A stretch of DNA of 12,567 nucleotides from Candidatus Omnitrophota bacterium (GTDB taxonomy: Bacteria; Omnitrophota; Koll11; Tantalellales; Tantalellaceae), in contig JADGBB010000036.1 in assembly GCA_015231715.1 (NCBI GenBank), positions 1 through 12,567 of the forward strand, read 5' to 3'. Shown piece by piece: positions 5,214-12,482 of this stretch (within the stretch, counting starts at the first letter, position 1; each line of letters starts with the position of its first letter). Under the pieces are notes generated by a model. The model made no database searches. It was not told where the DNA came from and saw only the letters and a list, made by a program, of their open reading frames with translations. The position numbers and the translations under genes are program-made.

Positions 5214-8200
5214 ATGAAAGATAGTATAATAAAGTTTTTCATTAAAAGACACCTTTTAGCTAATCTTATTTTTATAAGTGTTATTGTCGGAGGTGTTTTA
5301 TCCTGGATAAATCTGCCTAAAGAAGAATTGCCTGACATAACGTTTGATACAGTCAGAATAAGCGCTAATTATCCAGGTGCTTCTACTGAAGATGTAGAAT
5401 ATTATGTTACAGAACCCATAGAAGAAGCCGTTAGTAATGTTGACGGCGTTCAAAAAATTACAAGTTCTACAAGCGCCGGTAACTGCACTGTTACGGCCGA
5501 AATAGAAAAAAACCATCCTGATAAGGAATCGGTTATAACTGAAATCAGGAATGAAGTACTTGCCGTAGATCTGCCTGACGATATTATTGACGATCCGATC
5601 GTTCGCGTATTTAAAACCTCAAGAAAAGCAATTATCGATGTTGGAATACTTTATAAAGGCACTGATATCCTCGATAAAGAATCCCGTGAAAAACTACAGA
5701 CATACGCGATTGCCGTCGAAGATGAGCTTAAAAATTTAAAAGAAGTAAGTGCCGTTTCCCGCAGAGGGTACCTAAAGGACGAAATACAAATTAGGATACT
5801 GCCCGAAAAACTAAGAGAATACAATATCCCGTTCAGCACGGTTATGGACGAGATAAAAAACGGCAATGTTCGACAGCCTGCCGGTAATATTGAAAGCATA
5901 TCCGAACCCAAAGTTACTTTGTCAGCCGAGCTTAATACCGTGGAAAAAATAAATGAAATGAGCGTTCAGGGCGGGTTTGAGGGCGACATTATAAGGGTAG
6001 GCGATCTTGCAGAAGTCGATAGAGGATATGAAAAGGTTAAAACAGTTCTGAAGATCAACGGCCATGAAGGGATATTTCTTAACATAAGCAAAAATTCCGG
6101 ATACGGAATTATAGACGCAGTAAGCGCTGTGCAAAAAGTTGTGAAAAATTATAACGATAATGTCCTTAAAGATAATGATATTGAGCTGCTGCTTTTGGAC
6201 GATGAGTCTTTTGATGTCAGGAACAGACTCAGCCTTATCAGCATTAACGGAGCGATAGGATTTATTCTTATAGTACTATCGCTTTTTTTGTTTATGGATC
6301 TAAAGTCCGGGTTATGGGTAGCTGCCGGTATTCCGTTCACTTTCTGTTTTGCGCTTATGGGCGGATTGATGCTGGGTTATACCGTAAATAACATAACATT
6401 AGCCGCAATAATAATAGTCATGGGTATGGTTGTTGATGATGCTATTGTGGTATCAGAGCACATAAATAGACTCCAAAAAACCGGGCTGTCAAAAGAAGAG
6501 GCGTCATTCCGCGGGACTTCATTCGTTTTTCTTCCGATAATATCGAGCATTTTGACAACATGCGTGGCTTTTGTTCCTCTATTCTTTTTTTCCGGACGGT
6601 TCGGTTCTATGGTCAGCTTTATTCCTCCGATAATATTTCTTATGCTTGGAGGAAGTTTATTTGAAGCTCTTTTTATTTTGCCCGGCCATATGTCACTTGG
6701 CCCGGTTAGAAAAAAAGATGATCATGATAATAGAAAATGGATAGATAAAATGGAGTCAGGATATGAAAATGCTTTAAATGTGGTCTTGAAACACAAGGTC
6801 ATAGTATTTATCATTTTTCTGATACTTATATCGGGGGCATGGAAAATTGCCGCGGATAAAATGAAGTTTGTTATGTTCCCTGACGAAGAAACACGGGAGA
6901 TCAATCTTTCCGCCGAAACTCCTCCCGGGACGCTTAAATATCAGACAGCAAAGCTCGTGCAGCCTTTAGAAAAAGTTTTGCAGGATTATTTAGGGAAAGA
7001 AGTTGTGGGTTTTAGAAACGATATCGCGCAGTCACGAAGAGGCGCAGCCGCTAAAGAAAATACTTTCAGGATGAGAATAGAAATACTGCCGAAAGAAAAG
7101 AGGAATAAATCTGCCGATAAACTTGTTGAGGAATGGAACGAAAAGATCAAGGATCTTAAGGCAATAAGTAAATTGCGCATTAGTAAGACATGGCAGGGAC
7201 AGGATAGTTCTAGTCCTATTGAAATACTCGTAAAAGAAACAAATAATGACAGAAGATTTCAGCTTGCGGATGAACTAGCGGCTAAAATGAATGAGTCGGG
7301 TAGTCTTGTCAATGTCGAAGTTGATCGGCCTATTTATACTGATGAATATTCAATTTCACTGAACAGGGATAAGATACGAAGATTAGCGATCAATCCTAAA
7401 GATATAGCTAAAACTTTAAGAGCCGCGCTTGAAGGGACTGTCTTATATGAATTTTCAGGCGACTCCGAGCCTGTTTATGTCAGGTTCACGGTTGTTACTG
7501 AAGCGAAAGACGATATAAACAAGATATTTGATCTGCCCGTTGAAAATAAAGGGCAGTACCTGGTACCGCTTAAAGATCTTATTTATCTCGAAGAAATAAA
7601 AGGCCCGGATTCCATTAATAGAGAAGGCATGAAAAGGGTAACAAGCATTTTCGCGGATTTAGTTCCGGGAAAAAATATAACGCCTCTTGAAATCGCGGAA
7701 AAATTTGAAAAAAATATTTTTCCGGAACTGAAAGCCAAATATCCTACATCGGTTTTGGAATTTAGAGGAGAGATTCTTGATGCCAGAGAATCGGGCAGAG
7801 ATTTTAATAATGCCATAATAATGGCGTTATTACTGGTGTATTTAATATTGGTTATTTTATTTAATTCGCTGGTTAAACCTTTGATAATAATGCTTACTAT
7901 ACCTTTCGGTATCGTCGGTGTAATTATAGCTTTTCATCTGCATGGTATAAGCATGTACGGATTTTTTGCCGTAATAGGAGTTATCGGTTTATCTGGAGTA
8001 GTGGTTAACGACGCTATAATTATGCTCACTAAACTGGATGAGGAATTTAAGTGCGGGAAGACGAAAGAAGCTGATATTAACACTGCGATCGCGGCTATAT
8101 CAAAAACCCGCTTAAAGGCAGTGCTTTTAACGACCATAACGACATTTGTCGGGATAATACCTACGGCTTACGGGTGGGCCGGATATGACGGTATGTTATC

Positions 8201-8315
8201 GCAAATGATGTTAGCGCTTTCATGGGGGCTTTTATTCAGTACGCTTATAACACTTGTAATGGTCCCTTGTGTGTACAGTTTTTATAAAACTTTGTGGATC
8301 AAAATAAAAAAATAA
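5214..8315 (+). CDS. RND family efflux permease (AcrB-like)
   Basis: This 1033-residue inner-membrane permease is of full RND length and would export small molecules using the proton gradient. A first membrane helix lies at about residues 14-32, followed by the typical PDITFDTVRISANYPGAS pore-domain opening. The second helix starts near 342, and the proton-relay helix reads GMVVDDAIVVSEHI with Asp408 and Asp409, matching AcrB Asp407/Asp408. A second helix (about 530-546) and porter domain follow, then a C-terminal bundle with IGLSGVVVNDAIIMLTKL. AcrB Lys940 sits in that helix; here the position appears to be Asn/Val, as in other permeases with a GVVVND motif. The TolC-like gene follows after 15 nt, but no membrane-fusion adaptor gene is adjacent on either side. 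The substrate is unknown. No frameshift is seen. Confidence 0.95.
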   Translation: MKDSIIKFFIKRHLLANLIFISVIVGGVLSWINLPKEELPDITFDTVRISANYPGASTEDVEYYVTEPIEEAVSNVDGVQKITSSTSAGNCTVTAEIEKNHPDKESVITEIRNEVLAVDLPDDIIDDPIVRVFKTSRKAIIDVGILYKGTDILDKESREKLQTYAIAVEDELKNLKEVSAVSRRGYLKDEIQIRILPEKLREYNIPFSTVMDEIKNGNVRQPAGNIESISEPKVTLSAELNTVEKINEMSVQGGFEGDIIRVGDLAEVDRGYEKVKTVLKINGHEGIFLNISKNSGYGIIDAVSAVQKVVKNYNDNVLKDNDIELLLLDDESFDVRNRLSLISINGAIGFILIVLSLFLFMDLKSGLWVAAGIPFTFCFALMGGLMLGYTVNNITLAAIIIVMGMVVDDAIVVSEHINRLQKTGLSKEEASFRGTSFVFLPIISSILTTCVAFVPLFFFSGRFGSMVSFIPPIIFLMLGGSLFEALFILPGHMSLGPVRKKDDHDNRKWIDKMESGYENALNVVLKHKVIVFIIFLILISGAWKIAADKMKFVMFPDEETREINLSAETPPGTLKYQTAKLVQPLEKVLQDYLGKEVVGFRNDIAQSRRGAAAKENTFRMRIEILPKEKRNKSADKLVEEWNEKIKDLKAISKLRISKTWQGQDSSSPIEILVKETNNDRRFQLADELAAKMNESGSLVNVEVDRPIYTDEYSISLNRDKIRRLAINPKDIAKTLRAALEGTVLYEFSGDSEPVYVRFTVVTEAKDDINKIFDLPVENKGQYLVPLKDLIYLEEIKGPDSINREGMKRVTSIFADLVPGKNITPLEIAEKFEKNIFPELKAKYPTSVLEFRGEILDARESGRDFNNAIIMALLLVYLILVILFNSLVKPLIIMLTIPFGIVGVIIAFHLHGISMYGFFAVIGVIGLSGVVVNDAIIMLTKLDEEFKCGKTKEADINTAIAAISKTRLKAVLLTTITTFVGIIPTAYGWAGYDGMLSQMMLALSWGLLFSTLITLVMVPCVYSFYKTLWIKIKK

Positions 8316-8330
8316 CAGGATAATTATTTC

Positions 8331-9713
8331 ATGAAGACAATAAAACAAAATCTTATGTTATCAGTAGTTATATTCGTAGTTTCTTTTGCCGCTACTGCGT
8401 ATGGGATAGAAACACCGGTTTCTTTAGATGAGTTTATAATTGGAGCCTGTAAAGAAGATAAAGAATTCGAGGTGATACTTATAGATGAGCTGGGCTTAGC
8501 TTATCAAAAAGCTTTAGGCTTGCCGGCAAGAGATTTCGTATTATCGCTTAAAAGTGAGTATAACCTTTTTGTTGAAACCGAAAAAGAAGAGCCGGAATAT
8601 GATATTTCTCTAAGTAAACTTTTTCCTTCTACGGGAACTGAAGTTTCCGGGGGATATGTTACTACTTCTAATAATGACAGGGGTTCGGTCAGTTCTGAGT
8701 ACAGCATAAAAATATCTCAGCCTGTAGCACGGAACGCTTTTGGATATGCGACAAGGCTGCTCGATAAGATCATAGGTCTTGAAGTTGATGTCGCGGGATA
8801 TCAGATCATAGAAGCGTATGAAACATATCTAGCTTCAATTGTGCTGCTTTACTATGATTGGTATGAATCATATGAAAATCTTAAAACAGCGGAAAATTCA
8901 TATAATGAAAATGTTAAGCTTTTGGAAAACGTAAAGAAAAGAGAAAAAGATAATATTGCTTTGCCGGTTGATGTAAATAAAGTAAAGATACAGGTTATGA
9001 CAAAACAAGAAGACCTTGTTGAGCTCAGAAGCAAACATAAAGAGAATGCTAATTTATTAAGAAAAAGTCTGGGGTTAACTGAAGATGTCCAAATTATCCC
9101 GGGAATGGGGGATAAGTTCGAAGGCACGGAGATAGATCTAAAAAGTGATTATGCAAAATTCAGGGAAACATCAAGAACAACAAGGATCCTTGATATGCTT
9201 GAGAAAAAAAGCAAACTCGAAGTAAATAAATATGCCAATCAACTGCTGCCTTCAGTCGATATTTACGGTGAATTTGATGTAACAGCAACTGACCGCTACA
9301 TGGAAAAAGACGATAAAAAAGCATTTATGGGGATATCTATCGAATATCCTTTTCCGGGCGAAGTAGAAAGGGCAGAGCTTGAGGTATCAAAAATATCTTC
9401 AAGAAAACAGGCATTAAGCAATGAGAACACGCATGATATTATTTATGTTCGGTTGAGAAATATTGATGAAGAAATACAAAAAGAAAAAGAGTTAATAAAA
9501 ATAGCCGATGAAAAAATAAATGTAGCCGAGGCTATAGTTAATGACGATACGATCAACTACTCTTACGGTAAAATAGTCCTGAATAACTTTATAGACGAAG
9601 TTAATCGCTTGGATCAGGCAAGGTTCAATAAAATACAACATACAATCAAGCTTAAAAAATTGATCATAGAGTGGCTGGCGCTAACTGACACGCTCGTTGT
9701 TAATGTTCATTAA
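8331..9713 (+). CDS. TolC-like outer membrane efflux channel protein
   Basis: This 460-residue protein has a Sec signal (basic MKTIKQN, hydrophobic LMLSVVIFVVSFAATA, probable cleavage after about residue 25 near AYG/IET). The mature part looks like outer membrane efflux proteins: an amphipathic, charged, helical protein with a beta segment around FVLSLKSEYNLFV to SSEYSIKISQPVARNAFGYA, long coiled coils (YNENVKLLENVKKREKDN, then VDVNKVKIQVMTKQEDLVEL), the family-typical LRKSLGL, and a second half repeating this plan (NQLLPSVDIYGEFD, then SIEYPFP). It would trimerise as the periplasm-spanning exit duct for the upstream permease. AGGATAA in the 15-nt gap is a modest ribosome-binding site, consistent with coupling. 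Sequence identity in this family is low, so the call rests on pattern and position. Confidence 0.87.
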   Translation: MKTIKQNLMLSVVIFVVSFAATAYGIETPVSLDEFIIGACKEDKEFEVILIDELGLAYQKALGLPARDFVLSLKSEYNLFVETEKEEPEYDISLSKLFPSTGTEVSGGYVTTSNNDRGSVSSEYSIKISQPVARNAFGYATRLLDKIIGLEVDVAGYQIIEAYETYLASIVLLYYDWYESYENLKTAENSYNENVKLLENVKKREKDNIALPVDVNKVKIQVMTKQEDLVELRSKHKENANLLRKSLGLTEDVQIIPGMGDKFEGTEIDLKSDYAKFRETSRTTRILDMLEKKSKLEVNKYANQLLPSVDIYGEFDVTATDRYMEKDDKKAFMGISIEYPFPGEVERAELEVSKISSRKQALSNENTHDIIYVRLRNIDEEIQKEKELIKIADEKINVAEAIVNDDTINYSYGKIVLNNFIDEVNRLDQARFNKIQHTIKLKKLIIEWLALTDTLVVNVH

Positions 9714-9730
9714 AATATAGAGTTACGTCC

Positions 9731-9826
9731 GGGAAAAATATTTTTGGGTCCTGCCGCCGTTCCAACTTTGTGGGTTTTTACAAAACCCACAAAGTTTCCA
9801 CCGCGTCACCCAAAAATATTTTTCCC
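9731..9826. repeat. 96-nt hairpin, family B, copy 2 (reverse orientation)
   Basis: The outer stem GGGAAAAATATTTTTGGGT (9731-9749) pairs perfectly with 9808-9826. The inner stem AACTTTGTGGGTTTT (9764-9778) pairs perfectly with 9782-9796, with loop TAC. Between the stems lies an unpaired asymmetric region: CCTGCCGCCGTTCC on one side, TCCACCGCGTC on the other. Read outward-in, one arm is GGGTCCTGCC and the other GGGTGACGC, as in the element at 4909-5092. It begins 17 nt after the TolC-like stop and may also end or protect that transcript, though no T tract follows. Confidence 0.88.
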
Positions 9827-9859
9827 TTGGGCGAGTGAAAGTGAAAAGATGATTGAGTT

Positions 9860-10573
9860 ATGAATATTATTCTTGTTGAGAAAAAAGATTTTGTAAATGA
9901 AAGCAATGCTGTTCGTATTGCAGGGCGCAGATTTACGCACATTAAAGAAGTGCTTTCAGCTAAAGTTGGCGACCTGCTTAAATGCGGGGAACTTGGCGGG
10001 AAGATGGGGACGGGGGAAATTATTTACATTGATAAAAGCCATGTTGAACTTAAAGTTTCGCTCACCGAAGATCCTCCTAGAGCATTGCCGGTTAATGTTG
10101 TTGTTGCGCTTCCCAGGCCTAAGGTTATTAAAAGATTGTTACAAAACATTACGACCTTGGGCGTTAAAAAAATATTTCTAATAAACGCCAATCTTGTAGA
10201 AAAAAGTTATTGGCAAAGCCCGGCACTTAGTGAGAGTGAGATAAAAAAGCAGCTTATACTGGGACTAGAGCAGGCAAGAGATACAATTTTGCCTGAAGTT
10301 ACTTTGTGCAGATCTTTTAAGATATTTGTAGAAGATAAACTCCCCGGTATTATTAAAGGAAAAAAGGCAATCCTGGCCCATCCCGGCTCAACTGATCCTT
10401 GTCCTATACTCAAAAACAAACCGACTACAATAGCCATAGGCCCCGAAGGCGGATTCATCACATACGAAATAGAAAAACTGATCTCGATAGGTTTTACAGA
10501 GATCTCCCTGGGAAAACGAATACTAAAAACAGAAACCGCCCTAATCGCTCTACTATCAAAGTTCGAGTCCTAA
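9860..10573 (+). CDS. rsmE: 16S rRNA (uracil-1498-N3)-methyltransferase RsmE
   Basis: This 237-residue SPOUT-fold enzyme methylates N3 of U1498 in 16S rRNA using S-adenosylmethionine. The N-terminal PUA-like domain includes GRRFTHIKEVLSAKVGDLLKC (residues 22-42). The C-terminal knotted domain holds ALPRPKVIKRLLQNITTLGV, the EQARDTILPEV region (conserved in the family as EQ..R), and the cofactor-binding knot IGPEGGFI (193-200) followed by LGKRILKTETALIALLS (217-233). Length is usual for the family (about 240). It starts 33 nt after the hairpin of family B. No clear Shine-Dalgarno sequence precedes the ATG beyond the purine run GTGAAAAG. It is apparently monocistronic, with an 86-nt gap to the next gene. 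Confidence 0.95.
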   Translation: MNIILVEKKDFVNESNAVRIAGRRFTHIKEVLSAKVGDLLKCGELGGKMGTGEIIYIDKSHVELKVSLTEDPPRALPVNVVVALPRPKVIKRLLQNITTLGVKKIFLINANLVEKSYWQSPALSESEIKKQLILGLEQARDTILPEVTLCRSFKIFVEDKLPGIIKGKKAILAHPGSTDPCPILKNKPTTIAIGPEGGFITYEIEKLISIGFTEISLGKRILKTETALIALLSKFES

Positions 10574-10645
10574 ACGGGGAAACAATTTAATGTCGGGAAG
10601 TGTTATGTTTTATTACTAGTACTTTCAGGATATGTTTTTATGATG

Positions 10646-10651
10646 TATAAT
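10646..10651 (+). promoter_or_regulatory. -10 box of the zeta-like toxin gene, leaderless arrangement
   Basis: A perfect TATAAT ends 8 nt before the ATG at 10660, leaving GAGTTTCG between with no ribosome-binding site. TTTCAG at 10623-10628 is a partial -35 at 17 nt. Transcription would begin at or almost at the ATG. Confidence 0.55.
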
Positions 10652-10659
10652 GAGTTTCG

Positions 10660-11165
10660 ATGAATAAGAATGTTTATATAATTGCCGGACCTAATGGGTC
10701 TGGAAAGACAACATTTGCAAGGACATTTTTACCAAGTTATGCAAAATGTGATAGGTTTATTAATGCTGATCTTATCGCCGCGGGATTGTCGCCGTTTTCA
10801 CCGCAGCAAGTCGCAATAAAGTCTGGTAAACTTGTATTAGATCAAATTAGGGAATATTCAGAAAAGGGTACCAAATTCATATTTACTTTTTGTGGATACC
10901 TAGTTCACAACTTGCGATTGCCCGCATAAAAGATAGAGTGGCGCAAGGAGGGCATAATGTTCCGATCGTGGATATAAAACGACGTTTTGATAGAAGTATG
11001 AAAAAGTTTTTTGAAAATTATCGCTTGTTGGCAGATCAATGGATGTTGTTCAATAATGAGCAGTCCAAACCAAAGCTTATTGCTCGAAAACAAAATTCGC
11101 ACATTGATTTGATTGATAAGGATTTATTTAGAAAAATTATTAAGAAAGCGGGAGCTGATTTATGA
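10660..11165 (+). pseudogene. Zeta-toxin-like P-loop kinase, broken by an internal frame-shifting deletion
   Basis: The N-terminal part (from 10660) reads YIIAGPNGSGKTTFARTFLP with Walker A at residues 10-17, then FINADLIAAGLSPF. This is the opening of a widespread zeta-toxin/UDP-GlcNAc-kinase-like family of about 190-200 residues. After KGTKFIF (residue 75) the frame runs into unrelated residues and stops at 10929. The other half resumes in another frame with HIYFLWIPSSQLAIARIKDR from 10878, followed by QGGHNVP, LADQWMLFNN, KPKLIA and a stop at 11165. Both halves are well conserved but overlap at the DNA string TTCATATTT. Family members have some 22-25 residues (the FETTLSG region and the next helix) between these points. 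A deletion of 3n+1 nt, perhaps 67-76 nt, explains this. The gene is probably dead as a toxin. Confidence 0.85.
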
Positions 11166-11302
11166 AGAAGAGAATGACCATTCAAGATAAGGCTGAAGCG
11201 GCTATGAAAAAAGCAGTTAAACAGGTTGTTGCCCAGCATAAAAAAGACGGGCGTCCGCTTGCAGTTTGGGAAAATGGAAAAGTAAAGAAAGTTTTTGCCT
11301 AA
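11162..11302 (+). CDS. 46-residue partner of the zeta-like toxin (putative antitoxin)
   Basis: ATG at 11162 overlaps the toxin stop by ATGA. The 46-residue product begins MKKRMTIQDKAEAAMKKAV and ends LAVWENGKVKKVFA. It is a basic N-terminal helix followed by a short beta hairpin of the form 'G.P..VWENGKVKKV'. Small proteins of this pattern accompany chromosomal zeta-like genes in many environmental genomes, by memory of the family, and could act as antitoxin or accessory factor. GGAG at 11151-11154 is the ribosome-binding site. It is intact although the toxin is broken. The first 30-bp repeat begins 3 nt after its stop. The role is inferred from position. Confidence 0.7.
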   Translation: MKKRMTIQDKAEAAMKKAVKQVVAQHKKDGRPLAVWENGKVKKVFA

Positions 11303-11305
11303 CAA

Positions 11306-11335
11306 TGTACTAATTACGGGTCTGACCCTATAACT
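11306..11335. repeat. 30-bp repeat with GGGTCTGACCC palindrome, copy 1
   Basis: TGTACTAATTACGGGTCTGA then CCCTATAACT is identical over all 30 bases to 11702-11731. The centre GGGTC-T-GACCC is a perfect palindrome around one base. It begins 3 nt after the small partner gene's stop. It resembles extragenic palindromes associated with REP-type Y1 transposases, which is an inference. Confidence 0.93.
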
Positions 11336-11375
11336 AGACGCCTAATCCGTCAGAAATAAAAAAGGAGCATGTACA

Positions 11376-11696
11376 ATGAAAATAGGAATTGTTATCGCAA
11401 GTAATGACGCAGAGACTTGCTGGAACGCTTTGCGTTACGGTAATTTTGCTCTCGGTCAGGGTGATGAAGTAAAAGTCTTTTTTATGGGAAAAGGTGTTGA
11501 GTATCAGAATATAAGCGATGATAAATTTAATACTATTGAACAGGCAGAGAATTTTGCTAAGTCGGGCGGTAAAATTTATGCCTGTGGCTCTTGTATTAAA
11601 TTACGGAATCAAGGCGGTACAGAGATGTGCCCGATTAACACTATGCAGGATATGTACGACATCGTAAAAGAAAGCCACAAGGTGGTTACGTTTTAA
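11376..11696 (+). CDS. DsrE/DsrF-like family protein (possible sulfur relay)
   Basis: This 106-residue protein has the DsrE/F fold signature: IGIVIASNDAETCWNALRYG at the start, then EVKVFFMGKGVE, a helix EQAENFAKSGGKI, and ACGSCIKLR and EMCPINTM towards the end. Cysteines are at 15, 70, 73 and 85. Cys70-Cys73 (CGSC) and Cys85 are the conserved positions of a common DsrE-like subfamily in anaerobes, and could carry persulfide or bind metal. Characterised relatives pass sulfur in tRNA thiolation or dissimilatory sulfur oxidation, but this subfamily's role is not established. AAGGAG at 11361-11366 is a strong ribosome-binding site. Identical 30-bp repeats lie 40 nt before and 5 nt after the gene, so it is boxed as a one-gene unit. 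Confidence 0.85.
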   Translation: MKIGIVIASNDAETCWNALRYGNFALGQGDEVKVFFMGKGVEYQNISDDKFNTIEQAENFAKSGGKIYACGSCIKLRNQGGTEMCPINTMQDMYDIVKESHKVVTF

Positions 11697-11701
11697 GACT
11701 T

Positions 11702-11731
11702 TGTACTAATTACGGGTCTGACCCTATAACT
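11702..11731. repeat. 30-bp repeat with GGGTCTGACCC palindrome, copy 2
   Basis: It is identical to 11306-11335, same orientation. It sits between two converging genes: 5 nt after the DsrE-like stop and 1 nt from the minus-strand gene's stop at 11733. TTGTAC (11701-11706) and TATAAC (11725-11730) at 18 nt give it a promoter-like look. Confidence 0.93.
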
Positions 11732-11732
11732 C

Positions 11733-12398
11733 CTATGTTTTGAACAATCTTTCTTTGAAATCATTAAATGTATCGACATTCAATACAGCACCTGTAACAT
11801 CTTGTTTTGAATCAACAAGCCGAGTCTGTATGATTTCTTCTCTATACAAATATTCCATTACATCTTTGGCTATTTTTTTTCGTTTTTCATTGCTATGTAA
11901 TGTTTCGTGGAAAAGCGTGCGAAGATTTTCATTGATTTCGTAAGGATTAACTTCGACTTTTGGGTTTGGGTTTATCTGTATTCTTTTATACATTTGCTCT
12001 ACTATGTTGTATATGCTTTCAAGGTGTAACATATCCATATCTTCAAGTTTTTGTTTACGCCTTAATGCATAGGTGGCATACCAGTTCGAAAAATCATTTA
12101 TCAGCAATTTTATATAAATAGGATGTTTCGGGTCAGGATGTGGGTCTTTTGCCATTGTGGGGATAGTCATAGGCTTTCTCCGCAACTGATAAACCCTTTC
12201 GTAAGAACTATCCTCGACTTTCAAAATCCGTTCTCTGCCTGCAAATCTTTCTAAAGTTTCAAGCACTTCATTCCTCGAAAGAGTCTTGGTTAGTTTGTTT
12301 TTAACAGAGTAATCCAAAACAGCTACTTTCGAGTATTTGTCTTTAACTTCACAATTTAGTGCTTCAAGTATTATGTCCAGTTTTTCTTTGTATTTCAT
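11733..12398 (-). CDS. Unrecognised 221-residue protein
   Basis: I do not recognise this protein. It is strongly basic and largely helical, with no signal peptide or membrane segment. The first 75 residues (VAVLDYSVKNKLTKTLSRNE, then a short basic beta-like end VYQLRRKP) could be a winged-helix-like domain. The middle reads PIYIKLLINDFSNWYATYAL, followed by a long charged helix (KLEDMDMLHLESIYNIVEQM). Near residue 167 is FHETLH, a formal HExxH string, but without the hydrophobic flank usual in zinc proteases. The start ATG at 12398 has AAGGGA about 7 nt upstream, a fair ribosome-binding site. Its stop abuts the 30-bp repeat copy 2 and it converges with the DsrE-like gene. Coding character is supported by length, start site and normal composition. 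Confidence 0.7.
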   Translation of the reverse strand: MKYKEKLDIILEALNCEVKDKYSKVAVLDYSVKNKLTKTLSRNEVLETLERFAGRERILKVEDSSYERVYQLRRKPMTIPTMAKDPHPDPKHPIYIKLLINDFSNWYATYALRRKQKLEDMDMLHLESIYNIVEQMYKRIQINPNPKVEVNPYEINENLRTLFHETLHSNEKRKKIAKDVMEYLYREEIIQTRLVDSKQDVTGAVLNVDTFNDFKERLFKT

Positions 12399-12482
12399 TT
12401 CTATCCCTTAATAAGTATATTTATGTCATTCTATAGCAATATCATTCCTGTCCGGTAAAAATTCATAAATTTGTATAAAAAG

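Noticed and set aside
9897..10181. Alternative-frame 94-codon frame in rsmE
   Set aside because: It overlaps a clearly conserved rsmE frame and shows no domain features.
10870..10895. Simple sequencing error as cause of the split toxin gene
   Set aside because: A one- or two-base error cannot explain the absence of some two dozen conserved residues including FETTLSG; a deletion is required. A real fusion error in assembly remains possible.
11306..11731. CRISPR-like array
   Set aside because: Only two 30-bp repeat copies, separated by 366 bases that hold a normal gene; no spacers and no cas genes.
11306..11731. Integron cassette with attC sites
   Set aside because: The repeats are too short, lack the paired R/L boxes of attC, and no integrase is in the window.
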